A DNA stretch of 64,000 bases, taken from contig BROG01000127.1 in the NCBI GenBank assembly GCA_030159075.1, positions 1,117,501 through 1,181,500 on the forward strand. Direction: 5' to 3'. The stretch is from Atrina japonica. Lineage: Eukaryota > Mollusca > Bivalvia > Pterioida > Pinnidae. A model generated the notes under the pieces. It saw nothing but the letters and a program-made list of their open reading frames with translations. It was not told the DNA's origin and ran no database searches. Position 1 is the first letter of the stretch; every line of letters starts with the position of its first letter. Shown here piece after piece: positions 1-21,600 of the stretch. A program made the position numbers and the translations under genes.

Positions 1-246
1 TATTTGCGTGCTCGTGTTGTTTATAATGTTAAAATGTTTACATCTCTTTGCTATTTGATCGCTTACAAGATTCTGTAAGTCGCTTTTTATTGGTCGAAAA
101 TGACACACCTACGAGGTCACCTGCACGTGACCCAATAGCGGATTGCGTTAGATCCTCTACGTGACACAACAGAAAACGGGAGCGGTGAGAGATCGGTTTT
201 TAATTAGATTGCAGTCAAACGCGGATATAACAATATAAGTGGGTTT

Positions 247-379
<133 letters not shown>

Positions 380-391
380 AAAGTATATATC

Positions 392-530
392 CCCAAGATG
401 TCCAGGACACAGTTAGAAATCCGGCAAAAATGGACAAACACGGACCTATGGAAACCAAGAGGTCGGATCAGGTGCCATGGTGCAGTAAACATCACCTGTC
501 GACCGGTCACGCCCGCCGTGAGTCCACAGT
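392..530 (+). repeat. Dispersed repeat family A, copy 1
   Basis: About 130 bp with the core GGACAAACACGGACC followed by a GATCAGGTGCCATGG-like segment. Related copies lie near 10857-10985, 11330-11425 (degenerate), 57835-57925 and 60455-60540. Probably a short non-autonomous element; class not determined. Confidence 0.7.
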
Positions 531-740
531 CAAGTCCAAATGAAATACGAGAGGAACGAATCCTTGTCACAATTGGTACAGACATCTCAACAACCGCCAA
601 CGAAAAGGCAACCCAACATTTCACCCAGTGAAACAGAGTAATCGCAAACAAGACTATTATACCGACCGTAAAATTTGCGGAATGTTGACATCAAACGCGG
701 TTTTCGATATACCTGTGTCAATAATTTCTCAGTGAGTAGT

Positions 741-1000
741 TTACATCTGTATATGAAATGCTAATATGTTGAACACGTTGGCATTTCGGATCATTTGTGA
801 AATATAAACCCCATGTGCGGGTAACTGTGGGATATTACTACTTAAATGTGGAATATTTACGATGGGAAAGCCGAAATCGTCGCGTTTGCCGTATAGCTTA
901 GTTGCCAATTTCCCATCGGTGGGTGTGGCATGGGTTTGACCGAACTCGAGAGTTTCCAATGAGCGTTTGCGATGGGTGTGGCTACTGGCAGAGGATGCCG
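741..1000 (-). pseudogene. Reverse-transcriptase-type ORF fragment
   Basis: A 72-codon open stretch on the minus strand contains KRDDFGFPIVNIPHLSS and GVYISQ. I associate this pattern with the C-terminal part of reverse-transcriptase ORFs that are multicopy in marine invertebrate genomes. It has no complete RT domain and no intact start or end, so it is a relic. The family assignment is from memory and not certain. Confidence 0.35.
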
Positions 1001-1299
1001 ACTCTATTAATATTTAATGTGTCGTATTCTAATGGACTTGAAGTTTCGAATATACGATAAAAATCTATCACGAGTTTCCATTTCTATTATAGTTATGAAA
1101 TTCGTTTTGCTTATATTTAAACTCACACTATGAAACAATACATCACCTACTTACTGGCTATTATTGATATACGTGATTTGTTAGAATTAGTATCATGTTG
1201 TCATTTTCATTGGCATGACGTTTCATTTTACTCGGTGATTTATTTTTCTGTAGCCAGTATAGGTACGTTTTCATCTTCACGTTTGTAAACAGACAAAAA

Positions 1300-1660
1300 C
1301 GGCTTCATCCAAGAGGTTTTCCGATATCGTCGCTAAAATCCAGCCACAATATCCATTTTGTTGTTGCCACTGTTGGTGGACCGCGTGAGTCCCCGAGGGT
1401 ATACATAAACCCAGTACCTAGCATTTCGGTACCAACCGATTGTTTTATAATAAAGTAATAATTCGCACAGAAAACATCATTTAAATTCTAAACTTCTCAT
1501 GTTCATCTTACAGCGGGTAATCTTGCACGCATTTGGTAATACATTTATTATATGGCACTGTATGATACCACTTTTTCTTTCGGAAATATACATGAGTTCA
1601 AATAATGAAGTCTTAGTAACAGAAATGATCTTCAGGAGTATTTGTTTTGTCGTCTTTTGT
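1300..1660 (-). repeat. Dispersed repeat family B, copy 1
   Basis: Contains CCCCGAGGGTATACATAAAC and the TATGATACCAC...AACAGAAATGATC segments. These recur at 3830-4020, 54785-55010 and, in the opposite orientation, at 60050-60310 and 62215-62735. Interspersed element of unknown class. Confidence 0.65.
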
Positions 1661-1819
1661 TAATCCATATCTTTGGTATTGTGAATACCATCATAATTAC
1701 TGGAAGAATCTAATTGTGAATACATTGTAACAAGAAGTAAGATTAAACTTACGGTTATAAAGTATATGATAAAAATCATTTCGCGTGTTATTTATCGTTT
1801 GTAATCAGAATTCTTGTGA

Positions 1820-2006
<187 letters not shown>

Positions 2007-2008
2007 AC

Positions 2009-10156
<8,148 letters not shown>

Positions 10157-10856
10157 TCCTTTCTTGTGGCTGCAACAGATGAAAAGTTACAATATGTAGC
10201 ACAGCGGCATTATGAATCCACCTTAATTTGGCAGATATAATCCTGTAAATGGTAATTTTAAATTTATTTAGCTCTGGTTTCCAGGCAAATTAAAAAAGAA
10301 AACCTGACTGATTGCATATGCCTGAACGAAATATCATAAATAATTTATCGTGTCATTTGTTAATCATAAAGAGGAAGGAAATGCCAGTTTAGTGAAATAC
10401 AGAAATATCAGTGACGCTATTCGAATTTAGCTTGCAAAATCATAAAACAGTGTAACCTAGCCTAAGGCATCCCCACTAAGAAACCAATTAAAGACCGTAA
10501 TTTTTAGACTCTTAAATTTTTTTAATAAAGATTACCTTGCTAATCAAACAACTTTGAACCAGTCAGTTTGGTGGATTTATTGACGAAGTGCCACTGAAAT
10601 TTAAAAGTAATACCGCTTAGAACAAAAATATACAACAAACATATTAATTGTAACTGCAATTTGAAATACTTTCAATAGCTGTCCAACATAAAATTAGCAT
10701 ATTCGACCTGAAAATACATACAAACATTCATGATTCAATAATAACCACATATACTTCACGATACTCTGGAAATTATTTCACCAAATTTTCAGATAAGAAA
10801 CCAAATTTAAGTGAGGACAATGTACACGTGTATCGTATACAATATATAAAAAATCT

Positions 10857-10985
10857 CAGATACCAAAGTATAAATCAATAGAATGTCCAGGACATAGCTA
10901 CAAATCCGGTAAAAATGGACAAACACGGACCTCTGGAAACCATGAGGTGGGATTAGGTGCCATGAAGGAGTAAGCATCCCCTGTC
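10857..10985 (+). repeat. Dispersed repeat family A, copies 2 and 3
   Basis: Near-match to 392-530 over GTCCAGGACA, the GGACAAACACGGACC core and GGTGCCATG. A poorer copy lies at about 11330-11425. The rest of 9740-14400 shows only short MITE-like pieces (for example around 12160-12330, with CACCTCTATATAAGGA) and no gene I can support. Confidence 0.65.
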
Positions 10986-13900
10986 GAAATGTTTTACAAA
11001 TACATACACAATATATGCCCAGGTTTCGAATAATTAAATTATGTAATATTTCGTATATACTTATAATGTTGTCTATACATTTTATCATTCAAACTTGATA
11101 AGAATTGCCTGTATTGTTAACACATCTCAGGTGAGACACAGACAGTTCTTATCTTGTGCGAGTTGATCCTTGTGTATTTATACTGATAAATGCACTTCTA
11201 AGTCATTATATAAACAATATTAAAAAATCACAGAAACACAGTATTTATCCCCAAAAAGGTTCACGATACTTATTTAAATCAGATTTGTACCTATATCCTG
11301 AACATCCTATATATTTATACTTTGGTATCTGAGATTTTGTTTATATGTGAAAATTAGACACGTGTACACGGGGTCCTGAAAACCCAGAGGTGAGATCAGG
11401 TGTAATGGCGTAAGCATCGGTATGGCACTGTTTCTGCTATAATTTTAATTACAAAAATGATGATAGTAAAACACATAATTTTATACCAATATCAGGTAAA
11501 CGCATAATGCGAAAAAATTAATAAAACCAGTGAAAATAACGGAAATATACAAAATATGTTAGGAATTGAGAATGGATATCTGTAAAATTGACAGTTACAT
11601 GTAAGATCAAAGTAACAGCTGTTAAACGATATTTTGATTAAAATAAAGTGGAATTTCGCCAAAACACCATCCGTCTTAGGAGGCCACCTCGCATTTAAGG
11701 CCGAATATAAGTTCAGTCCACCTGGATATTGAGTCCAGTCTAGGTCAGTTAATTTGGTAGTCTTTTGGCGAGGTTCAGTTGTATATCAAATAAACGACAT
11801 TTGACTTGAAAATAATGTTCTATGCTGAACTGACTCTGCACATATATATATATACTAAATACAACCATGTAATTGCGATCGAACTTTTTAAGTCTTGATC
11901 GTCCTGTTACCCGTTCCAAACATTTGACATCAAATTAAGAGAGAATTCAAACTTAAGCTGTAGCGTCAATCATTGGGTGATTGAAGGTATCCAACGACAA
12001 TAATTGACAAGCTCACTAGATCACAGCAAGGTCTATATCTCTACATAGATAACAAAACGGTATACCTACCAGAGAAGAATAAAATATTATTAACACAGCA
12101 TTGAATTGAAATTACAATATATTAAATACGACATTGATAGAAAAATACATTAAAAAATGATATAGCGGTCACCTCTATATAAGGACTGCCTGTCTACAAA
12201 GGCCAGTTTTGAAAAGTACCATGACTGCATACTTCAACTAAATTAAACTTGTGTATAATGTTCACCTGCCCATAAAGGCCAATATTTTCTGGTCCCCTGG
12301 GTGGCCCCTATATACAGGTTTTATTGTAATTGCCACATTTTTATCAAATTTGTCCATGGCCATGTTCTTTCTTCGTGTTCTACTGAAAATATATATATCG
12401 ACAGTTGCAATGACGTCAATATCACTGGCAAAATATCATACACACATTACATAGATAAATTTAGGAACGATTTGAACAGCTTGAAAGTTGAGCAAAGCTG
12501 CTGAAGAAACAACAGCAGTGATTTGCGTGCAGGAACTTATCCTGGAGCACAATAATATCTTTATCTACTTTGGTATTATGTATATATTTACTCGTAGTCA
12601 TTTTTGTAGCCCATTGCTTCATATTATCGCGGTACTCATCGATTTTCAGTAGGCCTAAACGTATAATATGAAATCCGAGTTTTGTGTGGGTATAACATTA
12701 TGGAACCATCTTGCAGAAAGGATAAATACCATCCATATGTAAAGGACGTTTATAGCACAATTGTACGATGCCCCAACCGCAGATTATCTCTTATGCTGGT
12801 TCACATTCCAGAGAGGCCAAAAATTGTAAACCTTTACTCATGTTCAACCCCATACATAACTACATCTTTACCGATCGGAACTGATTTTATAATTATAACC
12901 ATGTTTTTGTAGAGAATAAGAATGAGCGTGGAGTTAAGCATGAACCATTTTTATAATCTGGGGCCAAGAACTCATTGCCTCAATCTTACTCTGAAATATT
13001 AGGAACAATCATCATCGAGTCGTACATATCATCGTAGATTCCCCTCTGGAGACATTAATTTTAGATGTTTATATTTCATTACTGCTTTTTCCTTCCAGAA
13101 AAGAATTCAGTAATAAACATTTATGTTAATAAACATTTATTAGACCATCAAAGAGCTCTTTAGTCATGTGTATGGTACTTGATTATCACAGCCAAAATTT
13201 GGGTTTACAAATTCACATGTATATCATAATTATTAGTTAGTAACATTTATATCATAACCATAGTTTGTTATAATCATACACAATTTATGTGTTTCATGTG
13301 CACAATAAGTTATTTACAGAATCTGAAGTAAAAAATAAAAACCTTCCATGTTAACCATTAGGTTCATGCCAAGGACACATGAAGTAATACATTTTTACTA
13401 TTAATTTAACTATCTAATGCAGACTTACTATATGGGAGAAACTGTCTTGTAGTGTTAATATTCGCTTTATCCATGGTGTTGATAAATTCGTGAATTTAAA
13501 AGACATGCGTAATATTTTACACGCTGTCTTTGCAGGTCCCGTTGTTTCTATCCTACCACCAATCCGCGAATTAAAAAGACAGCATGTCAGAAAAAAATGA
13601 AAATTACAATCCGTGTATCTAAACCCCTCAACATTACTATATAATAAATAATGTGATCTGGGCCCAACACCATAAAATCAAATCTGTCCTAAAATCAATC
13701 TGATTTGCTTAGCAGACTGAGAAAATATTTCAGACTTCAGCAAACGTTTTAGCTTTATTGTGTTGGTGCCTAGAGTAAGTTTTATCTCCGTTCCCAAAAG
13801 AATGTGAATAAATTTATGTAAACCTTTAACTGAGTATCCAACCTAACAATCCAAATAATGGACTATGACATTTACATAAACAATTTGACACACACACACA

Positions 13901-14399
13901 CAAACCACAACACACACATATACAAACACACAGACACAAACAGATTGGTTATAACTGTTCGCAGTATACATGTACTGCTAGTCATAACCATAAGTTACAA
14001 ACTAAAGAAATTTTAGTATGCAAGATTTAGTTTATTTTGATCACGAAATGTAAATGTAAATTCAACGACATATTTATTACAAGACAGAGACATAACATAA
14101 TCTTAGAATTATCAGATACATAATATATTTCAAGGCTATGGATGAATCAGGTTAGATTTTCAATTACTGAATTGTACAACAGGAAATGAATTAGTGCACC
14201 CTACCACAATGCTCCAGAATACTCTAAAAATGAATATACATATTAATTAGAACTTTTAATTGCAAAAATGTGAAATCATGTTTCTTATGGAAATGAACAT
14301 AAAAAACAGTGAAAACAGTATACTGTATACCATCTCAACTAAATGTGAACATCAAGGATCAATTTCAAGATTTCGAGTGAACTCCAGAACATACAATAT

Positions 14400-15010
14400 A
14401 CCATCTACCAGACGTAAATGTATAAGCTCTCTCTCAATATACCATCTCCAGATGTGCATGTTAACACCAGGGTATACACTGTATTATCTCCAGATGTGAA
14501 TATCAATACCAGAATATACAATATACCATCTCCAGATGTGCATGTTAACACCAGGGTATACAATGTTTTATCTCCAGATGTGAATATCAATACCAGAATA
14601 TACAATATACCATCTCCAGATGTGCATGTTAACACCAGGGTATACAATGTTTTATCTCCAGATGTGAATATCAATACCAGAATATACAATATACCATCTC
14701 CAGATGTGCATGTTAACACCAGGGTATACAATGTTTTATCTCCAGATGTAAATGCTAACACCACAGTAAATAATGTAATATCTCTAGATGTGACAATATA
14801 TACCATCTCCCGATGTGCATGTTAACACCAGGGTATACAATGTTTTATCTTCAGATGGGAATGCTAACACCACACTAAATAATGTAATATCTCCAGATGT
14901 GACAATATATACTATCTCCAGGTGTGAATGTTAACACCAGTGTACACAATGTTTTATCTTTAGATGTGAATATCTTCACCAGGATATTCAATTTATCGTC
15001 TCCAGATGTG
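14400..15010. repeat. 84-bp minisatellite made of two 42-bp half-units
   Basis: Alternating half-units ATCTCCAGATGTGCATG...ACCAGGGTATACAATG and ATCTCCAGATGTGAATATC...ACCAGAATATACAATA repeat with a combined period of 84 bp, becoming diverged after about 14750. Because 84 is a multiple of 3, both strands stay open for more than 130 codons; neither is a gene. Confidence 0.95.
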
Positions 15011-15239
15011 AACCTGAATACCAGAATATACTGTAGAATTTGAATTTCATGGGGTTATAATTTCGCTGTTTTGTAAACTTACGAAATTTGTCGGCACTAA
15101 ATTTGGTTTAAATGACCTGTTTATAAAGGAACCTATTACTATTACTTGGTACAATTTCCGTAAAATTTCTTGGTTTAAATTTCATAAATAAATGAAAACA
15201 ACTAATTAAACAAAATTAAAACCACAATGAATTTTTCTG

Positions 15240-16075
15240 AATTTACAGTATACCATCTCCAGATATGAATACTAATACCAGAATATACAAAATATTGCAA
15301 ATGTATCTCCAGATTTGAATGTTATAATCAGCATACATAATATCTTATCTCAATGTTATCTCCAGATGTGATTGTTATAATCAGCATACATAATATCTTA
15401 TCTCAATGTTATCTCCAGATGTGATTGTTATAATCAGCATACATAATATCTTATCTCAATGTTATCTCCAGATGTGAATGTTATAATCAGCATACATAAT
15501 ATCTTATCTCAATGTTATCTCCAGATGTGAATGTTATAATCAGCATACATAATATCTTATCTCAATGTTATCTCCAGATGTGAATGTTATAATCAGCATA
15601 CATAATATCTTATCTCAATGTTTATCTCCAGATGTGATTGTTATAATCAGCATACATAATATCTTATCTCAATGTTATCTCCAGATGTGATTGTTATAAT
15701 CAGCATACATAATATCTTATCTCAATGTTATCTCCAGATGTGAATGTTATAATCAGCATACATAATATCTTATCTCAATGTTATCTCCAGATGTGAATGT
15801 TATAATCAGCATACATAATATCTTATCTCAATGTTATCTCCAGATGTGATTGTTATAATCAGCATACATAATATCTTATCTCAATGTTATCTCCAGATGT
15901 GAATGTTAACACCAGAATATACAATATACCATCTCCAAATGTGCATATTAACACCAGAGTATACAATGTGTTATCTCCAGATGTGAACATCGATACCAGA
16001 ATATACAATTCATCATCTCTAGATTTGAATGATAAAATCAGCATACATGATATCTAATCTCAATGTCATCTTGCT
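15240..16075. repeat. 53-bp minisatellite downstream of the metallopeptidase gene
   Basis: About eleven copies of a unit starting CAGATGTGA(T/A)TGTTATAATC and ending CTCAATGTTATCTC. Related to the 84-bp array through the shared ATCTCCAGATGTGA core. The last degenerate unit ends about 30 bp from the stop codon of the neighbouring minus-strand gene. Confidence 0.95.
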
Positions 16076-16105
16076 CCACTGTTTTTGTAAATCTCAAAAT
16101 GTGAT

Positions 16106-18335
16106 TCAGATTTTGATTACATATACACAAACAAGAAATAGAATAACAATCATTAGAGTTTGATTTCTAAAGTCATGGGTAGATGAGTTTTTGGGTGACT
16201 CTGTCATTTCCTTGGTCATCTGGCTGGTCAATCTGCAAAAGAAAGTACATGGCTAAACACAGCAATAACAAATGTTTATATTTACATACCAACTGTTCCT
16301 TCGTTGCAAGTATACAGACCACTTGCACGGTCACTACCATTTTTTAAAATTTTGTTATGACTTAGTAATGGGAATGAATCCCAGGAACTTCCACTTAAAA
16401 GTTGAATGCTTTACCATTTAATCAATACAAGCAGTCGCCATCCTGGTAAATTGAAGGGAATATGATTGCTGAGGTGATGACAAACAAACCTTCATGTCAC
16501 CACACATCCAGGGACATATATTGGTGCATATGAAGTTCATGTTGCCTGTGCTCATACCCCAGGGGTGATGGACCACAGGGGCTTATAATGCTTATGAAAT
16601 ATAATTCAGTCAATTATTTATGATATTACATACTGTATGTGTACTTATTATAGTGGTATTCTAATATTAGCACCTTTTGCACTCACGCCATTTCGCTAAT
16701 TCTAGTGCAGCTCTAAAATTTCTCCATCATGTCATTTTGCATACACGACAAATCTAATGGTATTTATAGTACAAGTAATCAGTTTTGAATACTATTTACT
16801 AGTACAATGTAATATCTTTAATTGGTCAGTTAGAATGATCTCTTTACCTGTATTGTATAGTCCATTTCATATTAAACACTACTCTAAGATAATCTTACCT
16901 GTACATGGTCGCTGTTTAAGTACACCTGGAAAGCTATAGTATGTATCAGGAAAGTATATCACTACTAATTTAAAAACATTCTTGCCGTAATTGCATAAAT
17001 TCAAGATTGCGCAACTAAGTCTAAAACCCCTTGGAGTGCTCAAATATGAGTGCGCTAATTTAAACACACATACAGTATATGATGTTCAATATCATTAAGT
17101 GATTAATTTTTGTACAATGACTCAAGGCATGGTTATACAATGTACATACTTTTAGTTATTAAAATCTTTGATTCACCTTGATTTTCTTAAACATGTGTCC
17201 ATTCATTGTCAATATTTGTGCAGTTTCATTTGAGATAAGTGAATGTGATTACAAAGAGCAGAAAAAACAGTAAAAGAGTAGTTGCTGATCATGAAAATAA
17301 AAGATTGAGAATTTTTAATTTAAAGGCACATAAGCTGTCAAAATAGATTTTTTTTTTTTGTATTCAAGTTTCAAATATATGTACTGGAGGTTTTATACAA
17401 ATAATATCTTTACAAAAAATCCTGGGTTGAAAAAAAAATACGTGTTATAATGTCGTATTTGTGAAAAGGAATCGAATGTGAACAATGGGGGAGCAAACAT
17501 TTGTATACTAACGTGGATGGCAGGAATATAAAATATCGGCATATTTCATTCATTCTAAGCAATATATGCATGATATGTTAATATTTCTACGACAATTTAT
17601 TTTTTTAGCTTTTTTGATCAAAGTTTTGGTCTAATCACGGGATATTTTTTTTATCACAATGACAGCATGTATGCCTTTAAACAGAGTTCAAAACGATTAC
17701 AGTTTAAGCATTATAAACACAATCTGCATTAAGCCAAGACTTTAAACTAGGTCCTAGTTAAACCCTACACGAATGATAAATCTGGTGTACACTGAGGATG
17801 TATGAAAAACTATGTTCAATATTACATGGGAAACCTTACACTGTGTATGAAGGAGAAGATTGTTCTATCAGTGACGATGATATATGCATTAGTGTGATAC
17901 AGTTTTGACCAAGCTTGACCAGTAACTTTTGACTGTGGGACAGCTGAAGTAATCGCTTTAAAATGTCTTCTGTTGGCTCATCTTCTACAATTATACCAAG
18001 TAACAGCAAGATAATATATATACAGTAAAACCTGCTATAGCGGCCACCTCTATATAAGGATCACCTGTCTATAAAGGCCATATATATATATGTATACTAT
18101 ATACCTGGATATTTTATTTTTCGCCTTTTCCTCCTTAGATGAGAGAGCGAATTTCAAATGAAAGTGATATTTTCAAATTAAATAATAGAAGCAAAGACAT
18201 GCATGCTATTGTTGAGACTGGTGATTTAGGGCAAATTTAATATGTGTGTGTGTGTGTGAGTGTGTGTGTGAATATGCTTTTTGTCATAAAAGGGCAAAAA
18301 TTATGAGGTGTACAGTATATGTATATATATATATA

Positions 18336-18383
<48 letters not shown>

Positions 18384-18618
18384 TATATATACACACACAC
18401 ACACATACACACCACACACACAGTGGAATCTCGTTACGTCTAAATTGGATGAGTCGAAATTCCAGATATGTTAAAGTTGAAAGGCCGATCCTGATTTCAA
18501 TGGATAGAAAAATATATCAATTAAAAATTTCGCTTATCTCAAATTCTGGATATCTTGAAATAGTAGGGCTGTCCTCTGGGTTCGAGATAACAAGATTCCA
18601 CTGTATGTGTGTATATAT

Positions 18619-18688
<70 letters not shown>

Positions 18689-21600
18689 TCTGTAATTGAT
18701 TATCCAAGGATACATTTTATGAAAAGGCCCAGAGTCTGATAACGATAGTCCTGGTAATTTATTATTAGATGATTCACCTGACATAATTGTTGATTTATCG
18801 TAAAATCTTAAATGACAGTTAAATGATATAAGCTCTTGTAATGCTGGGATATCTTTAAAACAAAAACAAAAATAGATTATGGAATCTTCTCAAGTATGTG
18901 AGAATATCAGGTTGTTGAGATATAGTTCTTTTGATATGGGAAAATTAACAGTGTTATTTCAAAGAAAAAAAAGGACTTCTGATATGGGACTGCATCCTGG
19001 TCAAATTCTGAGTTTAGTCAAAGTTGTTCCAAGGCAATTTTCCAGAGACTGATTTGACAAATAGAATATTTAATCATTGCTATAAAAGTTACAAATTCAA
19101 CAGATATAACTGATAATCCTTCTGTCAATGGCTTATAGCAAAATAAAAGTCAATTATTCAAGAATGAAGATATACAACAATTGTCAAGTTTTATATAATG
19201 GAAATATATCAGATAGGGGCAGGTAGCAGAGGTCAAAGCCCTTAATGTAGAGTATTGAGACAATTTTAAAATAGTCTAATCACATACAAAACACTCAACC
19301 TATAAATCTCCAATCTGGTTGTTGAATTGTAATGGAACAATAATTACTGAAGCCTCCTTCATATTTGTTGAAGTGATATGGCTCAATATATACTAAAACC
19401 TCCCTCATGTTTGTTGAATTTTAATGGATATAATTTAGTTACTGAAACCTCCCTTATGGTTGCTAAAGAGAAATTAACTCATCACCCCCTGAAAAACAAT
19501 GAACAATGACTTAGACCAGTCCAAATGTGTCTCTAGGGGTGAATGGGTTAAACTATAAAAACTGAAACCTCCCAGATGGTAATTGATTTGCAATGTCTCT
19601 CATGGTGGTTGAATTTTTATGACACTATCATTACTGCATTGGAACTATAATTACAATAACACAAATCAATAAAGGGAGACGACAACAAACACATGTGAAC
19701 TCCAACCTGCCTTCTGACGTGGCAATATTTTCAGATAAGAGGACTAGATGAAAGGGCTTAAAGTGGTTTCACTACTAATCACAACACATTTTTCTGACAC
19801 AAAGGTGTTCACAGGTAAAAGGATTGTTTTACCTGGTTGGAATGGTGGGATGATACTGAACGTAGCACTCCCTGTAGCACCATTGACTTTGAAATCTTTC
19901 AGCCTCGTGGTAACTATGTTTAATACATTCACAAGATAAGCTAAAGTCTTCTCCTTTACAGATTCCACATCTAGACTTTTCCAACACCATTTATCCTCGA
20001 AATGCAAAAGTACTGGCTGATCTGAAAGATAAATTGTTGATTCTAGTAGATCATATTACAGATTATGGAAATTAACAAATCTTATATACAAAAAAATCTT
20101 GGATGCACCGGATAAATTTAAAAAGGCTGAAAACTGATAAAATCATATAAAGTACAAAATGTACATCATACCGTTATCTTCTACTGACGAAAACTCCACA
20201 GGACACATGATATCCATATACATAGGGCAACTTATAACTCCCTCATAGCCTGGGATCTGAAATAAGTCAATTTCTGAGTATCTATGTACAAAATGCATGC
20301 ATGCACACACACATACACACACACACACACATACATGCACAAGCACATACACAAACACACATGCATGCACGTACACACACACACACACACAAAAATACAC
20401 ATGCATGCACAAGCACATACACACGAATAAGTCCTCAATGAGAAAAAAGGAAGAGAACTGTAATTAATATTAAGTATATTGTATCTGAAACAAATTCTTG
20501 ATCATATATGTTTACCTTTTAATTAATTTTACTTTCTATTTAATGACATAATAAGACATACTGCATATTATTAATTTAGTATAACTTATCATGTTCAGTC
20601 TCAATTTATTCTGTTTATCAAATTAAATCATGTTGATGCAGGAAAAAAAATTCTTAAGTGGATTCTTAGGTCAATTTTCATTTTATATGTTGTCTATGAA
20701 TTCTCCTGTGTCTTACATCATTTTTTCAAAGTTAATAAAATGCATACACTAATGATTTCACCATAAGGACACAGGTACCAGTATGACCCCTCAACTTTGA
20801 CCTCTGATTGTCTGTCTTGTCGGCATCTATGTAGATAACATCTTCCAATCATAAGTTCTTTTGTTACATTTTCCTACAAGAAAAAAAGCATAAGATTTAT
20901 TAACAAACCATTTAAGTTTAAGAAATATTATCACTTTGACACTCAGTTACAACAGTTTACAGTATAGACACCTGCACCAGGAATGTTTAGACATTTACAG
21001 AACAGAGACCTCTCTCGGGATCGATTACAGACCTGTCCCAAGTTCAATAACAGGCATTTACAGAATAGAGACCTGTCTCAGGATCAATTACAGACATTTA
21101 CAGAATAGGGACCTGTCCTGTCCCAGATTCAGTTACAGACATTTGCAGAATAGATACCTCTATCAGGATCAATTACAGACATTTACAGTGTAAAGACCTG
21201 TCCAAGGTTCAATTACAGACATTTACAGAATGGATACCTGTCCTTACTCAGTTTCAATTACAGACATTTGCAGATCAGAAACCTGTCCAAGGTTCAATTA
21301 CAGACATTTACATTGTAAAGATCTGTACCAGGTTGAATTACAGACATTCAGAGAATACAGACCTGTCTCAGGATCAATTACAGACACTTACAGAACAGAC
21401 ACCTGTCTGAGGATCAATTACAGTCATTTACAGAACAAGGAACTTTCTCAGGATCAATTACAGACACTTACAGAATAGAGACCTGTTTCGGGATAAATTA
21501 CAAACACTTACAGAACAGAGACCTGTCTCTGGATCAATTACAGACACTTACAGAACAGGGAACTGTCTCAGGATATATTACAGACATGTACAGAATACAG

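Noticed and set aside
14405..14825. Open frames of 133 and 135 codons on both strands
   Set aside because: Both are products of an 84-bp tandem repeat whose length is a multiple of three; they simply translate the repeat.
14400..15890. CRISPR-like regular repeats
   Set aside because: Head-to-tail minisatellites without unique spacers, in a eukaryotic gene setting. The same holds for the other arrays.
20936..21478. Plus-strand frames rich in LQTFTE and ITDIYR
   Set aside because: Translation of the 40-bp array in an intron of the minus-strand gene.
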